Assembly: GCA_027886185.1 (NCBI GenBank)
Contig: WOAB01000568.1
Span: forward strand, 5,650,501 to 5,714,500
Direction: 5' to 3'
Length of the DNA stretch: 64,000 bases
Source: Rheum nobile
Lineage: Eukaryota > Streptophyta > Magnoliopsida > Caryophyllales > Polygonaceae
Within the stretch, counting starts at the first letter, position 1. Each line of letters opens with the position of its first letter. The notes beneath the pieces are model-generated. The model made no database searches and was not told where the DNA came from. It was given only the letters and a program-made list of their open reading frames with translations. Shown here in pieces: positions 40,702 to 52,102 of the stretch. A program made the position numbers and the translations under genes.

Positions 40702-41055
40702 ATGGTTGCATATTCGTACACAAAAGTGCATATGCAAGTATACATGGATGGTGTTGTAGTCCCAAGCTCTAGGGACATGGCACTGTTGACCATCCACGTG
40801 TACGCGACTGGTTGTACTCGAGTTTGGAAGGTCGCCAAGAACAAAATGGTCATATGTTATCTAGGTGGGAGGCTTCGGGCCATGTCTACCTACGAGGGGA
40901 GTCAATCCATTTTCTTCGAACAGGTTCCAAAAAATGGGCTCCGTTACCTTCAGCCGTTGTAAACCAAGGAGGACGTGGAGGATCTGGTCCGTCTGGACAA
41001 AAATGGTCGCCGACATCAAGGTCTTCATTATTCGCGATCCCGCTGTGGGATGAAC
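40702..41055 (+). pseudogene. Small ORF, damaged copy of the 42028 gene
   Basis: ATG at 40702 (ATCAATGG context) opens MVAYSYTKVHMQVYMDG and reads 86 residues to a TAA at 40960 after FFEQVPKNGLRYLQPL. A related continuation, KMVADIKVFIIRDPAVG, follows in another frame to about 41053. It parallels the end of the intact 95-residue ORF at 42028-42315 (VFYEHVPEVGVHYVMPL, then VVGVKVYVVHGDVVG). A stop and a frameshift therefore separate it from that layout. No known family was recognised. It lies between the Ulp1-like gene and the MULE transposase relic. Confidence 0.5.
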
Positions 41056-41339
41056 CCTCTAATCTTCTCATCTTGCATGTTGGGCAGAAGCTCTACAATA
41101 TAGTTTGTTTTTTGAGTTTGCTAGTGTATGAAGATCTAGAATATATCTTTTTTTGTCAGCCATTTCATATCGATGTTTCTTTTATTAGTTTGTGATGTAT
41201 GAAGATGGGATAATCGATGTAGGAATATGTAATGGTTTTCTAGTAGCTTGTCTTTATTTTTAATGGAATGGCCTATATTTTTTAATTTTTAGATGTGTGT
41301 TAATCTATTCAAAAAATATAAGTGCTCATGTAGGTCAAT

Positions 41340-41750
41340 ACTCTATTATAATGTAAAAATTAAGTAAACAAGGTTTGGTTCCATAATGAATATAAACAAG
41401 GTTTGGTTCCATATTGAATATAAACAACATTTTCTATAAACCACCATCGACCAACCGCTAATTTAACATATCGTTGTGAAATGTCAGAGTGCCTTTCAAC
41501 ATTGTCAGTCTGGTTTTTGACTTAACATTTATTAGTTTAATTAACTGCAACCGTAAACAAAGCCAAACTATATTTCGTCATTGTCAGGAACTATTTTGTA
41601 TGTCATGTCATTATTTCAAACATGCATATATACGAAAGGGCAAATGCACATATAGTCACCTACTTATACGAATGGCCAAATGCACATAAACTAACCCACT
41701 TATACGAAAGGGAAAATTACCATAAACAACCTGTTATATAAGGCGACCTT
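41340..41750. repeat. Short tandem repeats between the twin small ORFs
   Basis: Two units of 28 bp (AAACAAGGTTTGGTTCCATA) lie at about 41368-41423. Three units of 35-36 bp based on TATACGAAAGGGCAAATG..CATA lie at about 41629-41735. Function unknown. Confidence 0.7.
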
Positions 41751-42027
41751 GTGTTGTGCTTGTTTTTTATTATGTTTTGCATGAGTGTTGAGCTTGTTGG
41801 TTTTGGGTTGTGCATGCCTTTTCTTACATACTGTAAAGTGTAAAAGTCAAGACCACTAATGGTTTCTATAATTACGGTTTCTATGAAAAACGGTTGCTTA
41901 ACAACAATCATCCAATAAATGTAATTGTTAGTTATTAGTTGCGATGCCTATACATATCGCTTGATTCCTTATTAAAGTTCACCTTTAGATTTACATCGAC
42001 GAAACAATAAAGACAAGCCTAGACGAG

Positions 42028-42315
42028 ATGGCGACAGTGACCACTCACGTTTATGAGGGTGGTGAGACGCGTTTTGTGAAGATGAATAGAAACCATATTG
42101 AAATTTTGTTTCTCTTTGGATGTATTACTCTCCTCACTAATAGCAAAGATAACAAACCGGTCTTCTATGAACACGTCCCAGAAGTTGGCGTCCATTATGT
42201 AATGCCGCTACAAATGGAGGAGGGCGCGCATTCCCTGGGCCAACCGGCTGAGAAAGTTGTTGGCGTCAAAGTTTATGTTGTCCATGGAGACGTTGTGGGA
42301 CCGTTCCCTCTATAG
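42028..42315 (+). CDS. Small ORF of 95 residues, unknown family
   Basis: ATG at 42028 (GACGAGATGG context) opens MATVTTHVYEGGETRFVK and ends at a TAG at 42313-42315. It has no signal peptide or obvious membrane segment and no recognised motif. The C-terminal half shares a pattern with the damaged copy at 40702: F[Y/F]E[H/Q]VP..G[V/L][H/R]Y..PL, then V...KV[Y/F][V/I][V/I]. The presence of two related copies with the same strand and position argues for a real coding origin. Its place between Ulp1 and MULE transposase relics suggests an element accessory gene. Expression is unknown. Confidence 0.45.
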   Translation: MATVTTHVYEGGETRFVKMNRNHIEILFLFGCITLLTNSKDNKPVFYEHVPEVGVHYVMPLQMEEGAHSLGQPAEKVVGVKVYVVHGDVVGPFPL

Positions 42316-42825
42316 TGGAAGATGAATGATATGTTATAATGCAATATTTCTAACATTAAGTTAGGGTGTCCCGTATTATGGACATAACTTATAATATAAT
42401 ATCTTATAATACAGAGTTACAATATATAAAATAAGTATTAAGTATCTAATAAATGAAGATCAATATGGACATGGCAAGGCAAACTTATTGTATAAGATTT
42501 ATTGTAAGAGTTATGACATCTCTTATGTTATCAGGTCAGATTTGGGCTCTATAAATAATATATTGAATAAATGAACACCATTAATTTGTTGATAGAATTC
42601 AGGCCATATCTGGTTTTGTTAGGAGAACACGTACATATTTTTACACCCTAGAAAACAACTTCAATACCCAGTACGCCATAAACATTTAGATGACGATGTT
42701 TAGTAAGAAAAAAGCACCAAAAACCAACCAACTGATCTATTTCAACAAAAAAGAACCTAAACTAGCATTGTTTTCAACAAAAAAGAACTTGTACAAGCAT
42801 GTGGATGTTATCATCTCAACGGATG
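42316..42825. other. Spacer downstream of the small ORF
   Basis: AT-rich, no coding frame or element end recognised. Repeated TATAATA[C/T] words at 42390-42560. Confidence 0.4.
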
Positions 42826-45800
42826 TCATTCATTAGGGCACCCTTCTATAATTGAGGATGTTGTGTTCAAGGATCCCGCAACTTCCACAACGTCTCCTCT
42901 AGAATAATGTCTCCCATGACGCACATAATCAGTTGATACGAGGTCTTCCCACTGGGATGCGTTACTAGTAGTGCAACACATTTGGCGGATACCACATATT
43001 CTGAAACTGAACATCAGAGTTGGGGGGAACAAGATGCATAGTTTCCTTGTAAACTTCTCTCACCATGTCATTCTTGAACATAGGATTTACCAAATCAGTG
43101 AATAGGACCCCTCTATTAGTTCCAATTGCTATGGAATGAGCGCATGTAACTTGATCAATCTGGAACGTTGTACAGTAAGATGTCCCATCATGTAGGTTAA
43201 CATCAAATCTGTGAGGTTCATACATAACCACAGCTTCGAACTCGCTAAGCCTTCGCACATTCATGGTAGTTGACTTCATGTAATTGGATTCTACCTTCGT
43301 GTGAACAAATGGTGATAAAATCTTGTTCCATTTTTGAGCTATTTCCCTTCGTTCACAAAACCATGTAGCCATTGTCTCCACAATCGCATAATACAGTGCA
43401 AGAACAGGCCACTAATGCTGATTTTTCCAAAGACCGTTCAAACACTCAACATTGTTGGTCATCATGATGTTGAATTTGTTCCCATGGAAATGTGGCCTTG
43501 CCTAGTTTTTAACTCCAAAATCTTGAGGATATTGGCTAACCCTTGTAGAGGAAGCGGTAAGTTGAGCAAACTAATGATTGAACTCGGCCATCGTGTAAGC
43601 CTTTGCAGTTTTTTTTGAAAAGGCTAAAGAGGTCTCCCCTACCGTATTTCCTCTTAAAGTTTTGATAAATGTGATATATGCAGAACCCTTGCTTGTCCAA
43701 GAAATAGTTATTTCTTAGAGCCCTGCCAATGCTAGCATGACGGTATGACACAAAAAAACAGATCTAGATAATCTTTAACAACAACCTTCAATTCACTACA
43801 GAAAAATAACCATGCATCATCGTTCTCATAGTTAATAACCGCAACACCCAGTGGATAAATTTAACCGTTTCCATCTTGTGTAGTTGCTAGGAGAAGTATA
43901 CCCTTGTACCTTGCACTCAAGTGAGTGTCATCCACTGAGAATACCTATATTTGCCAAACATTATAGTTAACTTTCTAACCTGAAAAAATGCAAATGCTTC
44001 TGACTCTTGCAATTGCAGAGTCATATATTAAGTTGACATGACAAATTATAATATGACATGACTTTCTTAAATGGACTCTAGCATCCTGACTTTTGAAATT
44101 ACAAAGTCATATATCAATTTGACCTGACAACATGAAATACGACTTGACATTTTACAATAGGTGTCTAGCCATTTTCAGATGTGCCGCTTCCCTTATCCAT
44201 GTACCCAACGCCTAGAAAACATACTTGAATCGCTGCTTAGAATCTCTTACTATTCGTGTGTACGTTCCTGGATTTGACTGTTGTAACATGTACATGTAAG
44301 TATAGCTTTGCTCCGATGTACCATGTGCAATATCTTGGCCTTGGAGTCACACTCGATTGGCCTTGTGGTAGCATGTCTTTATTCCACGATCCCTCATCAA
44401 ATATTGTAACTCTGAAGCACGAAGCCCTCTACGACCATTAAAAACATGACATAATAGATCTTACATGAATGTTACAAGTGATGGAAGTAAAAAAATTGAT
44501 AGAAAGTCAAAAGGATTGATGAAAGTCAAAAGAATTTACCTATGGAGAATTTTATCAACAATCACACGTGAAGTTGCTCCCTTGTGATGATTGTGCCTTA
44601 CTCGCATGCCACAGGTATGATCCGGAACAAACTCTCGCACCTTAAACAAGATCGTTTTGCAATAGACTGAGCCACAACAGTTAAAGGTGCAATTATTGTC
44701 GATACACATAACCTCATATGTGTATTTGTCAGACTTCTTCACACTCAACTCAAACTTGTTCTCCAATGCCATGCCATCATACATAATTCATTTTTCATCT
44801 CCTTCTTAGAATTAAAGTACTCTCCAACCTTGACTTCTTTCCTTTTAGTGTTAACATCTGTATTTTCATCATCCTTAAACATTTCTTGCATGTCCCTTTC
44901 TGATGGATAATATTATTCTTCAATTTCTCTAAGATACTCTTCATCAACATCAATGAATTTGTTGCCCCCTTCTTTATCATCTCCAAATGCGTCTTCCATT
45001 TCTTCTTCATTGCTTGATCCGTGATTCCCATATATTTCATTCCACACATCATCAAGACCATAACTGCATACGTTATCACGGCCTGAACCACACTCATCAA
45101 CATCATCAAAACCATGAGCTCTATCATCCCTAACATCATCTTTATCAACATATCTATCATTTCCCCTATCATGAAACCTAAAATCATCCATATCATCAAA
45201 ACTAAAATCATCCCTATCATGTCCAAACACATCTTCCGTTTGCTGCTTTCATTTGTTCCTAGATGAAGTAACTTCAATGTCATCAATGTCTTCATCATCA
45301 CTCCTCGATGTTATAATGTCTTCTAGTGAAATGTTTCTCTTTCTCTTGTTACTTGTCCTGACTTCGTCTTTATTTGTCTTGAACAAACTAAACAACTCTG
45401 CTTCGTTGTCAGTATCAATGATTTCGTCTATGTTCCTATTATCATTGTTTTGAACTCTAATTTTTTGAAGAACAACCTGATATAGTCCTTATTGTCTTCG
45501 TTCGGCATTCTGCGTTACTGGTGATGCGGTTGGATTAATAGCAGTCTCATGAACACCTCCATCAGTAGGAAACGTTTGCGACACTAGTTGAACATCTCTT
45601 TCCTCCAATTCTTGCATTAAAAGACTGGTATACAACTCAATATCACAATGTGCTTCCTTTATTCTCATATTTAGAAACTTGTAGGCTTCATCATCATCAT
45701 CATCATCTATAGATAGGAGGAAGGTTGAGTTTCGTTGGTAAAACATATTTAATTTGGAGTGAGTACCTGATCGGAGGAGTAGTCGTCGTATCCCCAATCA

Positions 45801-47296
45801 AAAGTAAATCCTAAAATCCTCACTAAACAAAGTATAGTAAGCAAGTCAGGGTCGACCCCACAGAGAAGGAAGGAATTCAATGGTGGTAGCATGCAATGTC
45901 ACAAAGGGGGGTTGTATGGTTGGTTGGTCACAAACGAAACAAACAAAGCAAAGTAGAATGGATGAAATATCAATAGAGAAAAACGCTTAGCCAAGTAATG
46001 TCCACATAAGTCATTCAAAGGTTGTTCATAGATTAAGTCCTATCTTCCTATTCGGTTATTCCTGTCCCGATCTTATGTAAATTCATAGGGAAACCTTTCA
46101 CAAAGAACCCTTACCAATGAATAACCCTAGTACCACTAAAGGTCAACCCAAAGACAGCAATGCATATAAGAATTAACCAGGATACACAGAACGCTCGCTC
46201 AGATGCATTTACCATGTAATTATCTCTCCCTACAATAGAACAATTTCAACCAGAGTATGTAAATTGTAGTTGCTACAGCAGAATAAGATGTTAGCCCAAC
46301 AGTTTCCTAATCCTAGCAATATGAAAATCATCAATAACAACTAGTTGCGCGGGCTAGTGCAATTAATGAAATCCAATGGAATAAGCTTAGAAGAGATAAT
46401 ATAACTCAATAGGAATAAATAGATAGGAACAAAACCTCACAACCAGATGAATAAACTCATGCTTCCATTACCGGACTAAGCCAAAGAGGCTTAGCTCCTC
46501 ATAGTCATGGTAAAACTTCAAAGGAAAAGAAAAACAACGATGAATTGAAATTGCAAAAGCTAGAACCTGTCTCTAAAGAGTGAAACTCTAACCCTAATGC
46601 ATAAGGAGAGTATTTATAGGGCCCTAACAAATGACCTAGCCCATTAGGAAAAATAACTAAAATAGAAATAAGAAAAAGGGAAAATAAAACTAAAAAGATA
46701 ATTCGGAATAAGTCCGAGCTCCTGCCGTGTCAGACCCGCGATCGCGGGTGGTGGACCTTGATCGCGGCCCATGTGGCTCCGCGCCCTTCAATCTCTCCGC
46801 GCCCGCAGAAAACCCTCGACATGCTCCGAGGCCCGCGATCGCGGCACCCATGCCCGCGATCGCGGTTAATACTCGGCATTCTTGTCCTTTTCCTTGCACC
46901 AACTCGTCTCCTCTTCACTCCTTGGCGTCTTCTCTTGATGGCTTCCTTCCTCAGTGTCTTCATGATATCCAAAGTAGCTCAAACACCTCCAAAAACACCA
47001 ACTTCGCCTCCAAACGCCATACACAAGAATGTATCTAAATCTACCCGAATGGCACCAATAAAACCTCTAATAACTCTTAGTTAAGCCCTACAAAGTACTG
47101 CTTATCAGTACCCTTTATGATAAAAGGGGTTCTTCTCGTAGATTTTTCTTGTGCAATGTAAGTCGATACCTTCATAAATAAGCATTGCTCTTGCTGTTTT
47201 ATCACCTTCATAAGAGTAGTTTTTCCCAATGAGTTTCCAATCCCCAGTGCTTATCACATTAACATACAAAGACGTTCGACCTACAACAAAAAACAC
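42826..47296 (-). pseudogene. Mutator-like (MULE) transposase gene, decayed
   Basis: Read from 47296 downward: an N-terminal block LYVNVISTGDWKLIGKN, interrupted at 47107 by a solo LTR and resuming at 45767 (LLSIDDDDDDEAYKF). An acidic zone follows at 45300-44800. The MuDR DNA-binding domain (VMCIDNNCTFNCCGSVYC, FVPDHTCGMRVRHNH) is at 44784-44536. The catalytic region at 44290-43540 has NPGTYTRI, VFSVDDTHLSARYKG with the first D, and FCIYHIYQNFKRKYGRG. A SWIM-type zinc finger (CTTFQIDQVTCAHS) is at about 43200-43130, and a GRPR stretch with a degenerate knuckle near 42880. Several stops occur, and the second catalytic D is Y in SYRHASIG. It would cut and move the MULE; this copy is dead. Confidence 0.85.
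45763..47112. mobile_element. Solo LTR, Athila-like, in the MULE gene
   Basis: A 1340-bp LTR spans 45768-47107 (TGATCGGAGG...CTGCTTATCA) with perfect GTACC duplications at 45763-45767 and 47108-47112. It shares with the 1341-bp Athila-like LTRs the AAACAAAGTATAGTAAGCAAG-type start, an AAGGGGGGTT block and the GCCCTACAAAGTA end, so it is a related but distinct family in the same orientation. No internal sequence remains, as expected after LTR-LTR recombination. GCGATCGC palindromes are at 46736-46870. Confidence 0.85.
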
Positions 47297-47947
47297 AGAA
47301 ATACCAGAGGGATTTTGTTACGAATATCAGAGGCATGCGAAATATCAGAGGATGGTGAAGTTACGAATATCAGAGGCGGAACCCTTGAACCTCCACTACA
47401 ATTATCAAGAAGAAATAGACACATATTCAGGTGAAGTTACTTACCCATGAATGCTTCAATGGTACAAAGGATGAAAAGTGAAACCTTCTAGAAGATTTTC
47501 GGCTTTCAAACAAGGAACATTGTCATCTTGTAGTTATGGAGGAACAAGTAAAAATTAGAGGTCAAAATATGTCTTTTATCTATATCTTTTCTTGACCAAG
47601 AGGGTGAAAAGGTTGGAGGATGACACTATGCAATCATTCTCCAAAACATGTGTACCTAAGGCATAGATTATAGGTTTATGAATCAATCTGCACAATCAAT
47701 CATCCATTATTAGTTTTCTCATTAGGATTTTCTTTTAGCTTTTCCTATAAGGGGTTGAAATTGCTTTTCCGGCTTTTTACATTTAAGAAAAAAAATCATT
47801 CCTTCAATATGGCAAGAATGTCCAAAAAATGCCCAATTCCTACACTTTTACAATTCTTTTTGAAATAAGTCATTTCTGCAATTGGGCTTTTGCTTTTGGG
47901 TACGACTTCAATTGGCACACTTTGGAATTCCATATCCCTAATTTCCG
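47297..47947. other. Spacer between MULE relic and hAT MITE
   Basis: Presumed MULE upstream region. No terminal inverted repeat matching the far side of the Ulp1/MULE block could be found by eye. A 45-codon minus-strand frame (about 47930-47794) has no recognised similarity. Confidence 0.4.
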
Positions 47948-48383
47948 TAGGGATGAGCATAATTTGGTCCAAACCGGGTTTTTGGACCGGACTATATGAA
48001 AACCGGTCCAGTTTTCGGTCCGTGAATTATGAAATTTCGGTTTTGGTCCGGTGCAAAAACCATTTTTTTAAAAAACAATATTTTTTATAAACTACTTATG
48101 TAATTTAAATTATATGTACATTATAAATATATTTTAATATAATTACATATATCTATATTAATATAGTAATATATATAATAAATAAATTTAAAATTTTATT
48201 TTTTTGAAGTTTTTTTTCAATTTGTTTTTAAAAAAATATAAAATTCGGTCTAAAACCGGTCTGAGGTGAACCGGACCAGACCGGTATTTTTCGGTCCGGT
48301 CTTCGGTCCACACTTTTTCCGAATTCGGTTTTCGGTCTGGTCCGGGTCAGTCCGGTCCGGTTTTGGACCGAAGGTCATCCCTA
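47948..48383. mobile_element. Second CCGG-rich hAT MITE
   Basis: 436 bp, starting TAGGGATGAGCA and ending GGTCATCCCTA; the inverted ends match over nine bases plus. Flanks AATTTCCG (47940-47947) and GATTTCCA (48384-48391) agree at six of eight positions, an aged duplication. Arms carry CCGGTCC words; the middle is nearly pure A/T. Same family as 38693-39099. Confidence 0.8.
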
Positions 48384-48417
48384 GATTTCCATAAGGTCTT
48401 CTACATTCAGATCCTTT

Positions 48418-49917
48418 TCATCTTTTTTTGTTCCCACCTATGTATCCAATACTAGGCTCAACAAAGTCTACTTCTTCATCTTTAAGCTTTTGTTCGACTA
48501 AGATTAAGTGAATTTTATGAATTGGAGCTTGAATTTGGGTGAGATCCCTCTCAATATTAGTAGGTTTATGGGACATAATCTGGTCGACACTCTTGAACGC
48601 AACATCAAGAAACAATGAAACGTTTTCTTGTCTATGTTTTTTAAGTTCACATTTAGTTGCATCACAAGAAGTACATGGAACAATCGAGGAACTAGAAGTA
48701 TTAGAGATAGATTCTTTCAAGTCATTACATTCCTCCTCATAAAAACTTAGTTCTTATTGAGTTTTTATATTCTTCTTATACATGCTCTTTACAAGAACAA
48801 TCAAAGCAGTTTTTTCATTGTTCACAAGATAACTAAGGAACGTTTCAGGATATACATATTCGTCATCATCTAACAACATGATAGCCATAGAACACATCTT
48901 TGAATTTGCCCACCCTTTAGGTTCATCGTTGGATTCACCATCATATTCATCAATACAATAATCACCCCATACAACAACGAAAACATTTTTCTCGTCGTTC
49001 ACAGAATAATCACCTTTGGGGCAAGTCTTTGCATAGTGTCCCTTCTCACGATACTAGCTTGTAGCGAGTAACATCCTTAATATCATGCTTTTTTCCATTG
49101 TCCCCTCTGTCTCCCTTTTCCTTTCTAGTACAGGGAATGTACAACTTTGGTAAGAAGAACAGTCTCTTCATCCATATCGTCTTCCAAGTCCTCATCTTTG
49201 TCATTCTCAATGAGACTCACAACTTTGCCAACCTTTGGAGTGATGCTCTTGTTGGACTTTTCCTTTGCAATCCTATCACGTCTTTCATACCTTGTGATTT
49301 TTCCACACACCTCATACAGAGTCAATGAGAGTGTTCCATGGTTCTCAGTTAGAAGGCCTTTGGTGAATTTGTACTTAAGGGACAAGCCTTCAATGATAGC
49401 AAGGACCTTTTCCTTAGAAAGGACTTCTTCATAAGTAATTCCATGTGTTGTGAGGCGAGTGGTAATTGCCTCAATGTGAGATTGTTAGGGGAAATAGTTT
49501 CTCCCTTAACCATAGCAAAGTTGTAGAAATCCTTATTAGCTTTAAAAATATGACCTTCACGAATATCTATGCTACCCATGTTCATCTATTCCAGTGCAAA
49601 CCATTTTGCCTTAGCAGTTGTGCATGACATGTGCTTAGTTACATCCTAATGACCAAGAACATTGTTGATAAGCATAGAGGCTCTGTAGTTTTTCTCCATG
49701 CCCTTGTAGTCATCTGTACATCATGTTCTTTTTCCATCAGGAACATCATAAGACACTTTACATTCACCATTTCAAATGACTAGCCAAGCTTGGTAGTCAT
49801 TGCTCTTCATCCAAGTATGGAAGATATTCTGCCAGTGCTGAAATCGCCAGGGATGAAGAATGGTGGCTTGTTGTTTCCAAGTCCAACTTCATGACTTTGA
49901 GTTGCAAAAGAAAACAT
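48418..49917 (-). pseudogene. Second SIRE-like copia gag, decayed
   Basis: The minus-strand ATG at 49917 opens MFSFATQSHEVGLGNN, followed by KPPFFIPGDF and SNDYQAWLVI, parallel to the gag at 23477. Frames are broken several times; recognisable pieces are KANKDFYNFAMVKGE (49500s), KVGKVVSLIENDKDED (49200s), NVFVVVWGDYCIDEYDGE (48990s) and the coil start IVPCTSCDATKCELKK (48690s). It ends next to the MITE at 48383 with no protease, integrase or RT downstream. Gag only, non-functional. Confidence 0.75.
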
Positions 49918-49974
49918 TGTTATATGCTATCTATAAGTAACACACAATCTAGAGCAACCTGTTCTAATGCCAAT

Positions 49975-50899
49975 TGTTGAATCGTAGTATGTTAGTTAGG
50001 GAACGACAATATTGTTCCCTGCACAGCAGAATAACAACAAACATACAAGTAACACTGACACATATCCATATAGAGGAAACCTAGTCAACGAAGTAGTTGA
50101 TCAAGAAAAGCCTCTACCTCTAGGTGGTTATCCTAGTAGAATTTCAAACGTCTACTTTTGTTATTAATGGATTATGAACAATCAAGCAAGTTCGGCCTAA
50201 TATCTAGTCACACAAAGTTCCTAGATCAACTAACTTCTAAACAAGTAAAAGTAACCATAATAACCAAAGAAAATACTCAACTCTGGATAATGTACTCACA
50301 CAAAGATCATACCTTGTCTTCTTCACTCTCTCTATGTCGTCGTTGAATGCATAAGTTGTGTAATCATTGTTAGGTTACATCTCATGTATATATAGCCGTA
50401 GACAAAGCCCATTAAACTAACCTAGCATGGCCCATCACGTGTCAAATAAGATAATTAACCTAACATTATCTATTTCCATAAATACATATCTTTTAAGTTC
50501 CCCACCCCCCCAAAGATAAGATATTCTTGAATGAGCTAAATCTTCTATCTTTCTCATGCTTTGTGGCCCAAGAGTTCTTGAAATCTTCTCCCAAATTTAG
50601 CAATTCTTATTTGAAGTTCCAGCGCACGTCTCTAACATAAAACACTTCGTTCCTTGTGATGTTCCCTTCTTTCTTTCTTCTCACAACGCGAGCGTGTCAT
50701 TACTTCACTTTACTCAATGTCGTTGTTCCCTTGTTAACTCTGAGTTCCTTTACTACTCTGTTTTGCTCTCTCTTTTGGTTTTCATTGTTCCCTACTTCAT
50801 TCTAATTCATTCATCCTAAAACTCATAGAAACATGTAAACCATAAAACCTAATGATGCTTATCATAATCAAAACTAGAAGGAACATCAATGTTCAAACA
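49975..50899 (-). repeat. SIRE-like copia 5' LTR, 925 bp, with primer site
   Basis: The minus strand begins TGTTTGAACATTGATG and ends CGATTCAACA. A diverged initiator-Met site TTGGCATTAGAACAGG follows at about 49957-49972. Similar at both ends to the split LTR at 1499/23417. No 3' partner lies in the window. Confidence 0.75.
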
Positions 50900-51321
50900 C
50901 TAGTGTTGATATAATGTTTACAGATGACGAATACAAGAAATGTCATCAACTATTGTGATGACAAAAACAAGAAATATCATGAAAACAAGAAGTGTCATCA
51001 AATTGATGACACGCCGAAAAAAAACTCAATTTGACCGGCCGATCAACGACCATTCATTGGTTAAAGGTGGAGGTTAGTGATAGACTATAATGATGATGTA
51101 TTGTTGACATGGCCATAGGTCATCAATTTAGCATATCTTATTTGGAGGTTATTTGTCCAATTATACCCCTACTATATGTTTAGTAGTCAAAATCACCCTT
51201 AAAAATAATATTGATAAAATTAAACTCAATATTTTTCCCTCAGTTTTGATAGGTAGAAGCCTTAGACTGAGTGATCACAATATCTTTTATTGCCTGAATA
51301 GGGCAGATGAAAATTGATACA
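50900..51321. other. Spacer with TGTCATCA inverted and direct words
   Basis: Contains AAGAAATGTCATCA, TGATGACA, AAGAAATATCATGA, AAGAAGTGTCATCA and TTGATGACAC within 100 bp, next to CACTAGTGTT at 50899-50908. This resembles a CACTA subterminal region, but no second end or transposase was seen. Confidence 0.35.
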
Positions 51322-51817
51322 TGATCGAACCGACCTGAATTGCCTTAAGAAGGGAAACTAGACAATGAAGAGATTAAATCTATCCAAATAATCCTAATCA
51401 ACTTAACAATAAACTGAATGAGATAAATAGAATATGAGGCGAGCTTATCTCCCAAAGACTAGAAGACAAGAGAATAAAGAAATTCGGCCGTCAGTCGCTT
51501 CAATGTTAGAACGGAGAATTAATCCTTTGAATGATCCGAAGTAGAGAGCAAAAAAGTGATAAATCGTGGTTTGTATTCAGTAGTGATGATCGTGTCCTTT
51601 ACGAAGTTAATCGAGCCTCATATTTATGCTAATCTCAGAGTTAAACTAAACTAGCCATTTTCCGAAATTTGTAGGAGTCGTTGAACTGACCACCGGTCTC
51701 CCGATATTCTCTCTAACATCTTGCAACGTTCTCCTTCTCACAGTTCTTCTAGAAGTCTAACCCACATGCTTCTTTACTTGGGCTGGCCTCATGGGCTAAA
51801 TAAATCACGGCCCAACA
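51322..51817 (-). repeat. Tat-lineage LTR of copy A, about 496 bp
   Basis: Plus strand TGATCGAACC...GGCCCAACA. On the minus strand the LTR begins TGTTGGGCC and is preceded by the polypurine tract GATCTTGGGGCAAT. It aligns with the LTR of copy B at 58060-58558. Confidence 0.65.
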
Positions 51818-52102
51818 ATTGCCCCAAGATCAAAGCGGGTCGGAGAAGGGCGATAGTGGTTTTGATGGGACGGTTTGATCTTCAGAGTGGCAAAATCTTT
51901 GACTCCGATTTTTCCGTAGATGTCCAGATGACGTGGCGCCATGCAATTGGGTCATGATATTGACCAGAGATGTGGCGGTTTACTTCTTTCATTATGCCAT
52001 TATTTACCTCTCTTTTCACCATCTTTCCCCTGCAGAACTCTGTATCTTTCTAAGGTAATTTTTTGAATTCTCTTACCGTTTCCTTCTTTCTTTGTTCCTC
52101 TC

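Noticed and set aside
45253..45453. Serine-rich plus-strand ORF of 66 residues
   Set aside because: Complement of the acidic, aspartate-rich zone of the MULE gene on the minus strand.
46690..47084. ORFs of 70-108 residues on both strands
   Set aside because: They fall in the solo LTR and depend on the GCGATCGC palindrome region.
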